Source: Incurvaria masculella (taxonomy: Eukaryota > Arthropoda > Insecta > Lepidoptera > Incurvariidae). From it: a DNA stretch of 64,000 nt. A program made the position numbers and the translations under genes. The notes beneath the pieces were generated by a model. That model saw only the letters and a program-made list of their open reading frames with translations, did not search any database and was not told the DNA's origin. The stretch covers positions 8,475,595-8,539,594 of the forward strand of contig OX335644.1 in NCBI GenBank assembly GCA_946894095.1. The letters run 5' to 3'. Each line of letters begins with the position of its first letter. The stretch's first letter is position 1. This document shows, piece after piece, positions 31,340 through 41,414 of this stretch.

Positions 31340-31560
31340 CATGTAAATATTTTCCGTTTTTTTTATTATTTATCTTATATCCATGATAAAAGTCTCTAAA
31401 TATTTGTATCAAAATGATTAAGGACTTGAAATTATTTCGTTGTCCACTGGCCAAGGCACAATTTTGCAAACCGACTGCGAATTAAACTAGCGAGGACCTA
31501 ACGGTTCCCTACTTTTTTAATTTAATTTTAATATAAAAAAAAATCAATCACTTGAGAAAG
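31340..31560 (-). repeat. XY-family repeat, right block
   Basis: CCACTGGCCAAGGCACAATT, TTGCAAACCGACTGCGAATT and CTAGCGAGGACCTAACGGTT, CCCTAC are the inverse of the XY right block at 57900-58010. Confidence 0.55.
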
Positions 31561-31656
31561 ATTGATTATATTTCTGCATGTTTTTATATTTAGGTAGAAA
31601 TCTGTATTTTCCATTCATACGCGTCACTTTTAAGTTTGGTAACTGTCACTGGTGGT

Positions 31657-31825
31657 GTACTTACTAGGTGGTTGAGTAATCCCCGACCGGTTTGATGACA
31701 TACATTGTAATAATTTACCATAGCATTTAATGGAAGATGGTCGAAGCAGCCATTAAAATGCTCCGTGCCGGCCAGTCCGTGAATTCCGTACCGTGCTCAA
31801 ATAAATGAAGGTCCTTGCAATCGGA
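31657..31825 (+). mobile_element. SINE fragment, diverged
   Basis: GTACTTACTAGGTGGTTGAG, CCCCGACCGGTTTG, GAAGATGGTCGAAGCAGCCA and CGTGCTCAAATAAATGAAGG align with the SINE body. Head and tail are missing. Confidence 0.6.
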
Positions 31826-31934
31826 ACCGCGGACGGATCCGTTTGTGACGGAATAATTGACTACCGGATGTTGAAATTAATGACACGGCATTATAACAAT
31901 AATATGAACCGGTACAACATATTTTGAAGCGGCT

Positions 31935-32305
31935 CGTACCCTAGTGGCGCGGGGACTAGTCTAGCATACCAGAGGTCTGGGTTCAAAGCCTCGCCCCGTG
32001 CACGAGTTTCTTTCTGTTTCTGAGTTGGCCAAGTCCATTTCGAGACGCATGCGAGCTGCTCCATGGTTCGGAATCCCCTACTAGGTGGTAGGGTTTAAGC
32101 TTGCCTCGTTGGTACCATCTTATTGGATGAAAAGATGGTCGAAGCGGTCATGAAAAATTGTTCGTTATTCACTCCAGTTCAATGTAGCCGTGCTCATAAA
32201 GGGAAGGTCCTAGCATGGCACCTAATTCCTTCGGGAATGTGGTGTATTGGGCGAAAATCATATCCGTAGTTGCGTGTCATAAGCCATTCATGTCAGGTTC
32301 CATAT
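31935..32305 (+). mobile_element. SINE with tRNA-like head, full length
   Basis: The head is CTAGTGGCGCGGGGACTAGT (A-box-like), then GGTCTGGGTTCAAAGCC (B-box-like). The linker is TTTCTGAGTTGGCCAAGTCC, ACGCATGCGAGCTGCTCCAT. The body is CTACTAGGTGGTAGGGTTTA, GATGGTCGAAGCGGTCATGA. The tail is GGCACCTAATTCCTTCGGGA, ATCATATCCGTAGTTGCGTG, ATATAAAAA. It is joined with no spacer to the left end of a family P repeat at 32306. From the body on it matches the 5S-headed copies. Confidence 0.85.
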
Positions 32306-32667
32306 AAAAACAGGCCAAGTGCGAGTCGGTCTCGCACACGAAGGGTTCCGTACCATCGTAAAATATTTAACAAAAAAAAACCTTTTTTGTATGGGGTAGG
32401 AAATCCTGTATGTGTGGCATTGACAGGTGACTTCTTAAGCATTCATGACTTGTTTAAATGTAATACCCCCTTTAATTTTTATTATTTTTGAATTTCACCT
32501 TTGTTGTTATAGCGGCAAAATAAATACACGCTCTGTCAAAATTTCAGCTGCCTACCTTTTACGGTTCATGAGATACAGCCCTGTGGCGGACGGACGGACG
32601 GACAGGCGGACGGACGGATGTACCGTAGGGTTCCGTTGGTACCCTAAGGGTACGGAACCCTAAAAAC
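32306..32667 (+). repeat. Family P repeat, copy 5 (full length)
   Basis: The left end is AGGCCAAGTGCGAGTCGGTC, GCACACGAAGGGTTCCGTAC. The centre has AGCGGCAAAATAAATACACG, CATGAGATACAGCCCTGTGG and GGACGGACGGAC. The right end is AGGGTTCCGTTGGTACCC, GGGTACGGAACCCTAAAAA. The 72-73 codon frames inside are repeat shadows. Confidence 0.85.
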
Positions 32668-32949
32668 CTAAAACAACAAAGGAAAGCAAAATCATGGTGG
32701 GTTCTACAAAGTGGACAGTCACGCGAATTCTGTCGGTCTTGTTTTCAACGCGAAGGGCGAAAAGTGACTGTGATTGAAGCGAATCGACCCCTGTCTGCCG
32801 CACTGCCTCCGCCGCCCGCCGCCGCCGCCGCCGCCGCCGAGCGCGACGTACCTTTCCAATTCTTGCTCACTCATTCACTTCTGAAGATAAAGTCGAAGTC
32901 GGGTACAGGTCAGCTAGAGGGCAGTTTACGCCAATCAGTCGCGTTTTCG
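32668..32949. other. Interval with a (GCC)n tract
   Basis: Bases 32806-32840 are a GCC triplet repeat, giving an alanine/proline run in the 101-codon frame from 32764. That frame then runs through SINE sequence, so it is not a gene. Confidence 0.5.
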
Positions 32950-33202
32950 CGGCTCGTGGCTCAGGGGCCGGTGGACTTGCCTTCCATCCCAGAGTTCTGG
33001 GTTCGACTCCTCGCCCCGTTCGTGCAACACTTTTTTATTTTTTATATGTTACTGGACATGGATGGCTAATACCAAACTGAACTGAATTAGCCTAAAACAC
33101 CACATGAGAGCTAGGTGCCATGTCAGGACCTTCTTTATATTGTTCGGCTACACTGAACTGGGTATAAAACACGGACAATTTGCATTGCCATTTCGACCAT
33201 AA
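32950..33202. mobile_element. Two abutting SINE pieces in opposite orientation
   Basis: On the + strand, 32950-33030 is a tRNA-like head (GTGGCTCAGGGGCCGGTGGA; B-box GGGTTCGACTCCTCGCCCC). It runs directly into 33031-33202, a SINE tail and body on the minus strand (TTACTGGACATGGATGGCTA, AGGTGCCATGTCAGGACCTT). The head sequence differs from the other tRNA-like heads. Confidence 0.6.
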
Positions 33203-34084
33203 GTAGACGTAAAACGTATAACACGGGCGCATTAATATGCTAGGTGTCATATTAATTCGCCACCATCAAATGACTTAACAAAAGAATCTCTGAAAGTTTG
33301 GAAGTAATAGACTAAATAACTCTCAAACATTAAAACGCAAAAATACGAATCTTTACTGACCGACGACAGCGAGGTTCCGCGCTGGTCAGCAAGAAGAGGA
33401 TCTGGTTCCGAGCCACGTGCCATGTTGATTTGCCTGCGTTTTAAATAAGAGCTCGAATTCTTCAAATGTGTATTCAAAGTGATTGAAATGAGTGAGTAGC
33501 ACCTTTCGCGGTGAGAGGATGTTGTGATAGCTCTCTCCCTCGGGCCGCTCAGTGTTTTGAGCTGCGCACGCGCCGACACCGTGCTGCCTGCACTGCGTCG
33601 CGATAACATGACGGATCCGGTTTCACAATGCATCGCGCCGGTAGATCGGGTTACTTACCCGCGACCGCCTTCCCGAAAGAAGTTACCGCATGCACACCGG
33701 CGTTGCCGATTACAATTCCTCAAATTCCACAAAAAGTTCTTGGGATTCCCCAGAAAACCCGGAATCGAACCTAAGCCTTGTTTCGAATGAGGAAAAAAGC
33801 TCTTGCAACTAATGGTCGTCGGAAAAACTTTCGGGGAGCGCGAAATCTTGAAATGTCTCCAACCAATTTTTGTAGAATATTATGTTTTTTCGGCTCATCC
33901 AGCCGAATTTGATTTATATTCGGGAAATATTTAGAATCAGCAAAAAACATATTAAGCCGGATGGTATGAATAAGGCCTCTTTTGAGTATTCAAAGGAGCT
34001 GTTACGCTCGGAACGAGAAATTCCCAAATGTTACCATAAAATTACCCTATCACAACCACGGACCAAGGAAGTCCGAATTGTGGG
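33203..34084. other. Interval without a recognised gene
   Basis: A 128-codon minus frame (33247-33633) and an 88-codon plus frame overlap in a mixed-composition block. Neither has a recognisable domain. CpG content rises at 33520-33690, so a non-coding first exon or promoter is possible. Confidence 0.35.
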
Positions 34085-34392
34085 CAGCCGAGTGGTGCGA
34101 CGCCTTGCGATTCGATAACCTGGGTAAGATGGGTGACCATTTTCAACCGTTGAGGCTGGCCGTGGTTCGAATTCCACTTAAAACTGTAGGTCCCTTCCTT
34201 ACTTCCTAGGTTGCATTGAATGGACAATGGTAGAAACGGCAATGAAAATTGTCCATATTTTCCATCTAGTTCAATGTAGCCGAGCAACATAAGGAAGGTC
34301 CTGGCATGGCACCTAGTTCCCATGTGGTGCGTTAGGCTAATACCTAACGGTCAGTTTGGTATTAGCCATCTATGTCCTGTTACATAATAAAA
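34085..34392 (+). mobile_element. SINE with 5S-like head, internally deleted
   Basis: The head CGACGCCTTGCGATTCGATA, CCTGGGTAAGATGGGTGACC joins the A-box side to the C-box side with about 25 bp missing. The body lacks the GGTGGTAGGGTTAATC block. The tail is complete (GGCACCTAGTTCCCATGTGG) and ends CCTGTTACATAATAAAA. Confidence 0.75.
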
Positions 34393-35016
34393 GCAGTCCC
34401 CAATTCTCCTTACAAGTCGACTAATTCCCCAAAGATTGGGCAATTTTCGTGCATCGGCAACGCTGATGCACACATCGCTCGTAAAATCGTCAACATTGAA
34501 CACAATGTTTAATTCAACAACGATTCCGCCTGAACAATTGTTTGAAGTTGTTCCAAGTAATCGTTGAAGATACGGTGAGTAAAGTTAGCAAGTATTAGAT
34601 CTCAACTCACGCCTAGTGAATCCACTTCGGGTGTATTATGAGGGTTGGTTCCAAAGATTACTATTATTCAGAGAGCATTGAATATCTTGCGGTATAAATC
34701 TCTTTGGGTTTTTCGGAGGCTTTGATAACATTCTAGGTGATCTTGGTTTATTCAATGAAGAAAGTTAATCTGCTTGAGCTTATTCAAAGAAGTGCTGAAT
34801 AGTTTGGAGTTTATTCTACTTTCTCCCTGAATACACCCGACATGGAACAATTGCCGATACAGAATCAGAAAAAAAACGTGTGGGTTATTTATAAGATTTT
34901 TTTTAAAAAGAAATAATGATTCCTTTAAAATAATAAGAATCGCTTGTCTAACTTTGCTGAAGTCTGCCAGATTTTAGATCTGCAATTCTGGTCGAAGTTC
35001 AGTACTACGCTACGTT
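34393..35016. other. Interval without recognised features
   Basis: AT-rich. A weak inverted pair lies at 34500-34560 (AACGATT / AATCGTT). Nothing else is seen. Confidence 0.4.
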
Positions 35017-35490
35017 GTTGTCAGTTATTTGATAATTTCTCAGAGAGTACTTAGCTTTTCATGTTGTTTACTATTCAACCTAACTAACTTCAGATAAATA
35101 TGTAAGTACTGTAAATAAAAAAAAACAATGATTATGCATCCCATTTGGACATCATTCCATATTTGTTCCATTCCATTTTCGGATGATGCTCGGGTGAAAT
35201 TTCGTAGCGTAATGAAAAAATATATAATTTAGTTTTTTCGATGTTATGAATGAAAATTCATCGTCATTGTGCATATGGACCATACATACGTATACATTGT
35301 ATTTTTTAGCTTTACAATGAAGAATACGTGGAAAAAATAAAAAGAAATGTAAAAATAATTGCCTATTTTGACAATATTTTTTTATCGCGCATAGTTTGTG
35401 CTGTGGAAATGAATATAATTCATCTATAATAATATATTTTATCGAGATAAGTTAAGTGCTCTCTGAGAAATTAACGAACAACTGCGTGCT
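35017..35490. repeat. Inverted-repeat bounded segment
   Basis: GTTGTCAG..ATAATTTCTCAGAGAGTACTTAG on the left (35025-35060) pairs with CTCTCTGAGAAATTAACGAACAAC on the right (35460-35483). The AT-rich interior has no coding frame. Probably a decayed MITE. Confidence 0.45.
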
Positions 35491-36094
35491 GCCTAGGCAG
35501 AAATTCGAGAATACAACGAGAAAAAATATTTTTTCTCAATCATATCCTTTTTAGTTGCCGTTGAAAGGAACTCGATAGAGAATACTAAATTCTATTTCCA
35601 ATAGTGTGAACCAAACATTAGATCAAAATGATCTACTGCATATAAAGATAACAGCTGATGCGCGTTGGGGGTTCTCGAAAATCCCTTGTGTTGGTTGATT
35701 GCCAAGAAGTCGAGAAGAACATCACTAGCTCGACTGAGTCTGGCTGAGTACAGCTGAACATTACGATGTGCGCGTATTATTTTGTCGAGTGAACCGGGTC
35801 AGCGGTGGCGACTGTCTGGCTTCCCTGCACTGACGCGACGGGTGGCACCCTGGACCGTTGTATACGCGCGAGGACCTGGCATGGCAGCCCACTTAGTCGT
35901 TGCTATAGGCGAGTATAGGCATGGGTGCATTTCGAGATTAGATTTGCAATCGCGTTTCTTCTACTTGAGCCTAGGCGCAAATTCCAACCAGTATAGTCAG
36001 TATGTCAGCTTTGGTAACGGTATAGCCAGGGTCAGTGTATCATAGCCAACCCCTTTTTCTGAAATATCCTCGCATATCAATTACATTCCATATA
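35491..36094. other. Interval without a recognised gene
   Basis: An 87-codon frame (35782-36045) in a GC-richer block has no recognised domain. No splice or promoter signal supports it. Confidence 0.35.
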
Positions 36095-36228
36095 TACCGA
36101 TACAATAATGTAGCCGTGCAATATAAAAAGGGTCCTCGCACGGAAACTAGTTCCCATGAGGTGTGTATAATATCATGATATGAGGTGTTGTTATAGCCAT
36201 CCATGTCTAATTACATAAAATAACAAGG
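36095..36228 (+). mobile_element. SINE tail fragment
   Basis: AATGTAGCCGTGCAATATAA, GAAACTAGTTCCCATGAGGT and ATAGCCATCCATGTCTAATT, ACATAAAA match the last 130 bp of the 5S-headed type. Confidence 0.7.
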
Positions 36229-36268
36229 ACAAATTATTTGCAGAAATATGTAGGTGTTCAGAGCCCCT

Positions 36269-36574
36269 AGTCCAACTTGTCACCTAAAGCGTTTTCAAAT
36301 GTATGGAGAAATTGAAGAGCGCGCGCAGTGGGCGGTAAGCGAACTAACATTTGCGAGTCCGAGTTTGATTTGACAGCTTACTCAACGTTGCCGTAAATAC
36401 GTCGACGTTGCCGTTTACGTCGACTCCGCGTTTTCATACAAATCAGCAGTCTGAATTTGATTTTGACAAGTTGAAGAAGTAAAACCACACAATAAGTGGT
36501 AATGACGCTTGGGTATGACGTTTTTACGTAACTTCGAAGTTCCATAAACGCCAATTAGGGTGAGAACTCCGACT
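36269..36574 (+). mobile_element. Family A TIR element (MITE), copy 4
   Basis: The left arm is AGTCCAACTTGTCACCTAAA but lacks about 30 bp of the inner arm. The interior (GTTGCCGTAAATACGTCGAC) and the right arm (AATTAGGGTGAGAACTCCGACT) are present. Confidence 0.75.
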
Positions 36575-36858
36575 ACTCATGCAACTCGGTGAGAATATTA
36601 AAATATTCACGTTTTTGGTTCTGGAACACACCTTCGTTTTATTCGAATTACAGTCGTTGGTTTTTAAATTTCGAAGCGAATTCCGTTAAGAATGTGTGTG
36701 ACGGATCACAGATTTTGTTTCTGGGGGGTGGGGGGCACAAGATGACAGACAGAGAATGGGTTTAAATTTGTTTGCAAATGTCTCGACAACTTTCGAATCC
36801 CTTTCCTGCCCCACCATTTGGTGACGCCCTTGCATAGAGTCGCTGCGATTAGGAAACC
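36575..36858. other. Interval without recognised features
   Basis: A G-rich run (CTGGGGGGTGGGGGGC) lies at 36721-36736. No gene is visible. Confidence 0.4.
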
Positions 36859-37012
36859 AAATCAGGAGAACGAACGCGCAAGCCACGCCATGCCTGAACG
36901 TTCATGACTCCAGGGTATCGGCCGCGGCGGCGCGGAAATCAGGAGAACGAACGCGCAAGCCACGCCATGCCTGAACGTTCATGACTCCAGGGTATCGGCC
37001 GCGGCGGCGCGG
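36859..37012. repeat. Perfect 77-bp tandem duplication
   Basis: Bases 36859-36935 and 36936-37012 are identical, beginning AAATCAGGAGAACGAACGCG and ending CGGCCGCGGCGGCGCGG. No difference is seen, so it is either very recent or an assembly artefact. It encodes nothing recognised. Confidence 0.95.
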
Positions 37013-37598
37013 AGGCAGGCGCTAGGCGGCGAGAGGCGGTAGTGGCGATAGTCTGCTTTACATTGTCGTTGCCGGCGACATCGATCGATAAAGTTAAAGA
37101 CGCCTCCGCCTCCCCCCTGCCGCCTCCGCCGTATACACGAGAGCAAGTCAGACATAAATGGCGGTGTAATGTTAAAGCTCTCAGCGAAAAGAAATATATT
37201 TGAAACCTTACACTATTGAAACTTTCTGATATCGTCAACCGCCCCATGCGATCGTACAATCATAATATCTTCACCATTTTTAGTTGTTCCCTAAAAATAT
37301 TTTTCTTTTCGACTTTGTGCTTTAAAATTGGTTTGGATTATAGATTTCCATTATTAAAAAATCTGTGCAATATTTTCATAACTTTGCAATAAACATGCGG
37401 TCGCTAAAAAGTTTAATTTTGATGCTGCGACTAGATGTAGTGATGGTGGAAGTATGGATTTGGACGGTGACTGCATGTAAGTGCTCAGATTAGCAGTTTA
37501 ACCATAATGTATGTAGCGCAGTGGTAAAACCACGGTAAAACCGACGCCTGTAAGTATCAGGCGTGATTTTACTACAGAGTCCTTTTTCAGATAAAATA
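37013..37598. other. Interval without a recognised gene
   Basis: A GC-rich block continues to about 37150, where a 106-codon minus frame lacks any recognised domain. The rest is AT-rich. The tract near 37515 (TGTAGCGCAGTGGTAAAACC) is faintly tRNA-like. Confidence 0.35.
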
Positions 37599-37895
37599 AA
37601 AAACGGGTTAAGTGCGAGTGGGACTCGCACAAGAAGGGTTTATTTATATAATTATACATGATTTGACACAAATAAATAATGTTTTTTGTATGGTGGCCCC
37701 CTCTAATGTTTATTGGTTTTTTATTTTTACTATTTGTCGTTATAACGGCAACAGAAATACACACTCTGTGAACACCTGTGTCTACCTATTACAGTTCATG
37801 AGATACAGCCCTGTGACAGACGGAACGACGGACGGACAGCGGAGGCTTAGTAATAGGGTTCCGTTTGGTACCCTTCGGGTACGGAACCCTAAAAA
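37599..37895 (+). repeat. Family P repeat, copy 6 (full length)
   Basis: Left end AACGGGTTAAGTGCGAGTGG; centre ATAACGGCAACAGAAATACA and CATGAGATACAGCCCTGTGA; right end TAGGGTTCCGTTTGGTACCC, GGGTACGGAACCCTAAAAA. The 88- and 98-codon frames are repeat shadows. Confidence 0.8.
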
Positions 37896-38354
37896 TGGTT
37901 CCACTTAACGGGGAGTTCCTTCAAAGCACCTAACGAAAAATGCCAGAAGTAGTGGGATCTGGGATGTTCGGCCAGTTGCGGCCCGCCTCCCCCCGAAACC
38001 AATTAGTCAAGTAGGTCAGTTCGTTAACGCGAGGGCAAAAAGCGACCAAATTATTTGTGGACTATTTTTTGTTCGTCACGCCAAGTCCGTAATTGCAAAG
38101 CCACTTCTGCTCGCGTAATGACACTGGGCTGATATTTACCGCACCGCGCCCGCTCCAGCCAATGTATCGTGTTTCCAGCAAAAAATATTGCTCTGCTAGT
38201 GGCAGGGTCGCCCCCGCCTTCCCCGCCCGCCCTTAGCCTGCCTCCCCGCGCCGTCGCCCGCCCACGCCTGACATTTAAAACCGTCCAGATGAACCCAGCC
38301 GCTGCAGCCACCACGGATTCATGCCTCGTATTGATTTGGCACGTCTGTGTCAAT
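37896..38354. other. CpG-rich block, no gene recognised
   Basis: Bases 38140-38300 are C-rich. Frames of about 100 codons on both strands look compositional. Confidence 0.4.
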
Positions 38355-38468
38355 TTTTTTTATTTTTTATGTGACTGGACATGGATGGCTAATACCACAA
38401 GTTCTATCATGGTATTAGCCCAACACACCACATGGGAACTAGGTGCCATGCCAGGACCTTCCTTATAT
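38355..38468 (-). mobile_element. SINE tail fragment (minus)
   Basis: TATGTGACTGGACATGGATG, GGTATTAGCCCAACACACCA and AGGTGCCATGCCAGGACCTT are the inverse of the 5S-type tail. The copy is 5'-truncated at about 114 bp. Confidence 0.75.
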
Positions 38469-38772
38469 CAATAGTGAAAACGCAGTTAACGGTGCTGGTT
38501 TCGACCTATACAATACAAATGTATTGCACACAGAATACATATGGTTTCAAGGAACTCAGAATCGAACGAAAGACTCTATATATACTCCACAAGGTTGCAG
38601 ACCACACGATACTTGATTTTGCCAAATAATGTGCCAAAACTATCAAAATGGCCAAAAATCTATATCAAAATAGGGCAATAGTAGCTAAACTCTTCAGAAT
38701 CGGTTGCAATTAATTCTTCAATCGTACTTTCTACACGATGTGGTTATATAATATAATGCACTTGATATACAG

Positions 38773-38963
38773 CAGGGCTTCTTTACCTTTTTGTAGTCAT
38801 GGACCTCAACTTCAAATTATTACGGACCAACAACAATAAACAAGCAATTTTGAAAAACAATTGATCAAGCGCAGTATTTATTGCCAGCATATCAAACATG
38901 GGCCCTCGGCACTGATGCCGCGGACCCCCAAGGACCCCATAAACCCCAGGTTAAGAAAGCCTG
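38773..38963. mobile_element. Non-autonomous hAT element, 191 bp
   Basis: The termini CAGGGCTTCTTTACC and GGTTAAGAAAGCCTG are inverted and fit the hAT pattern. The flanks ATATACAG (38765-38772) and ACATACAG (38964-38971) form an 8-bp duplication with one mismatch. A left-end relative lies at 6235-6320. Confidence 0.7.
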
Positions 38964-38971
38964 ACATACAG

Positions 38972-39611
38972 GTGTTTGGAAAGCCGATGCAAAGCCATGA
39001 GTAGGTGAAATGGAAAGTAATTTATAGTGTACCTTAGTATATTCTTGGATTCTGAGTACTGAGTATTGAGTATATATTTTAATTCTTGAAAAATCCTTTT
39101 TTTCACATTTGCTCACAACTCACCACCAAATTACTTTCCGTAACACCTTGCATCGACCATCCGTGCAGAACATGTCGACCGCACACGTCGTAGGTTAGAT
39201 ATGTGTAGATGGAAAAACGAGTCATGAAAATTATGTGCGACAAATGGAAGATAGATAATTTTCGCAAGTTGAGATGAAAGCCGCGTTAGGATCCGTGCCA
39301 CGCGTCTTCGTGTCGGCCGCGAACTCAGATCAAAAAAGGAAGGAGATGTAACATCTAGCGCGCCCACCATGAGTGAGACCCGTTGTCGCCGATTTTCTGA
39401 AACTACCAACCCAAATAAAACGCAATCATAGACGCAGACGTATTGGAGAGTATGTGTAGGTAAGACCTGGCTTGGCAAACGCATTTCGGGTCCACACGAT
39501 GATCCCCATAAAAAAGTAGTTAAATAATTATTTGAAAAAATAACATATAAATAATACCATTATATAAATAAATATATTTATAAAATTTATATAGATATAA
39601 AACCATTCCAT
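38972..39611. other. Interval without recognised features
   Basis: A 117-codon minus frame (39131-39484) has no recognised domain and no supporting signals. Bases 39530-39600 are AT-rich simple sequence. Confidence 0.4.
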
Positions 39612-40036
39612 TGCACTCTGGCACCTTCTTTGTTTCAAAAGAAAAGACAGGCTCCGTGATGAGGAGGTTCAACATGTCCACAAAGCAGATACTGCGCAAA
39701 TATTTACGAAATTTTTAATTACAAAACGACTTATAGCTAAAAGTAAACCACGACCGCTGTAGTCAAAAATCAAACAAAACCTTCATGAAACAAGCTATGT
39801 CTGATGACTAATCTTTTTAAGATGTTTTTATTTTATCGTTGAGTAATCCTTCTCCAAAGTTTTGCATAAACGCGCGAAAAATTCGAACTTTCGGACCTTA
39901 TAACTTAGATACCAAACACAATTTTACAATGCCAATGGTCTTCAGACATCTAGTTCGATCAAATAAAACTATTTAGAGCAAAATTTTGGATCTGACGAGA
40001 AATATAGGCATGATCTTCTTTCCACGTTTGTATGGG
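39612..40036 (+). repeat. Dispersed repeat W, copy 1
   Basis: TTTGTTTCAAAAGAAAAGAC, AGGCTCCGTGATGAGGAGGT, TTACAAAACGACTTATAGCT, TCGAACTTTCGGACCTTATA and ATGATCTTCTTTCCACGTTT recur in the same order and orientation at 55245-55716. There is no coding frame and the ends are not defined. Confidence 0.7.
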
Positions 40037-40479
40037 GAGTTAAGTGGGAAGGCCCACCTTAAAATATAATAAATCCGACTTGGGGAATGTGTTTCGGACC
40101 ACATGCGGCGGGTATGTTTGGACTGTGTGACACGACGTGCGGCCGACTTGCCATACAATTGCGTAAAGAATATGTCCATACGGTGGCGACCCGGGTACCT
40201 CCCACATGACACTTCCCCTTCCTTCTCTATTCTGTGGTCGCGAAATAGGCGCGTCAACAAGCGGCGCAAACGAGGTCGGAGCTATCAAATTACGATTTAT
40301 ATTGCTCTGGCGTATCGGATGGACGGGCAGAGGGGAGACGACTGATAGGCGCAGGGGGAGGAGCGCGTATTATCAAAACATTGCTTGGCTCAGCACACTT
40401 CTGACTGGATCGGAATTCTCAGCTATTTTATTCTGAGCCTCATAATTAGCATGTTTATTTTATTTTATTTATTTATTTT
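40037..40479. other. Interval without a recognised gene
   Basis: Overlapping frames of 76-98 codons on both strands have no recognised domain. Confidence 0.4.
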
Positions 40480-40612
40480 TTATTTATTCCATCAAGTTCA
40501 ATGCAACCGCGCTCATAAAGGCATCCCTCTATGAGCGCGGCGTTAGGCGTGACAACAAATTTCTTCGGGAATGCGGTGTGTTGGGCGCATCTCCAGATAT
40601 ATAAAAAAAACG
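40480..40612 (+). mobile_element. SINE tail fragment
   Basis: TTCCATCAAGTTCAATGCAA, CCGCGCTCATAAAGGC and TTTCTTCGGGAATGCGGTGT, then ATATATAAAAAAAA, match the tRNA-type tail. Confidence 0.65.
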
Positions 40613-40705
40613 CCTTCTAACCGAGTGATAAGCGAACAGACAGACAAAACAATACTGGAACTGAACGATCCAACGATGAAGATCCAGAACAAAATATGAT
40701 CCCCT

Positions 40706-41042
40706 AGTCCGACTTGACACCTATATTGGCGTATACGCCAAACCGATCGACTAGCATTTTCAAATGTATGGAGAAATTGAAGACAGCGCGCAGTGGGCGT
40801 TAAGCGAATAACATTTGCGAGTCTCAGTTTGATTTCACAGCTTACTCACCGTGTCGCCGTAAATACGTTGACGTTACCGTTTACGCAGAGTCCACCTTTT
40901 CATACAAATCGGAGGTCCAAGTTTGATTTTGGCAGCTCGAAAAAGTTAAACCGCACAATAAGTATTTAAAGTTTGAACAGGTTTGACGTTTTTACGTAAC
41001 TTCGAAGTTCCGAAAACGCCAATTTAGGTGAGAATTTGGACT
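40706..41042 (+). mobile_element. Family A TIR element (MITE), copy 5
   Basis: The left arm AGTCCGACTTGACACC, with TTGGCGTATACGCCAAACCG, pairs with the right arm AACGCCAATTTAGGTGAGAA, TTTGGACT. The interior matches copies 1 and 2. Confidence 0.75.
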
Positions 41043-41414
41043 GACCATACTGGTCAAGTGAAACAACCGCACGGTAATTTTTAAATATGTGTTCAGTCAT
41101 GTCAACTAACTTTCCCTTTGTGCTGCACAAAGTTAAAGTGAGTACTCAGCTGACCCTTACCAGGGTCGTAGTGGTTAGCTAAATTGGCGTTTGCTTCGGC
41201 GCTGCAATGATTTAGGACTTGTTCTGGAAGCCGTTTTGGAAGTAAGCGAGGGCACTGCTGGCAACGGGGCGGAGGGGCGGCGGCGGAGGGGTGAGGGGTC
41301 GGGGCGGTCGGCGGAGGCGGAACGGGCGGCGTTATCAGCGCGGGTGCGAATCAAAACTTCCATGATGGATCCCGAGCGCGTCCGTCACCGAGCGAGACTT
41401 CGCGCTTTTATGCT
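41043..41414. other. Interval with GGC-rich block
   Basis: Bases 41250-41345 are GGC/GCG-rich. The 108-codon frame (41191-41517) runs from this into repeat R and is not convincing as a gene. Confidence 0.4.

Noticed and set aside
33247..33633. 128-codon minus-strand open frame
   Set aside because: No recognised domain, an overlapping plus-strand frame, and no splice or promoter support.
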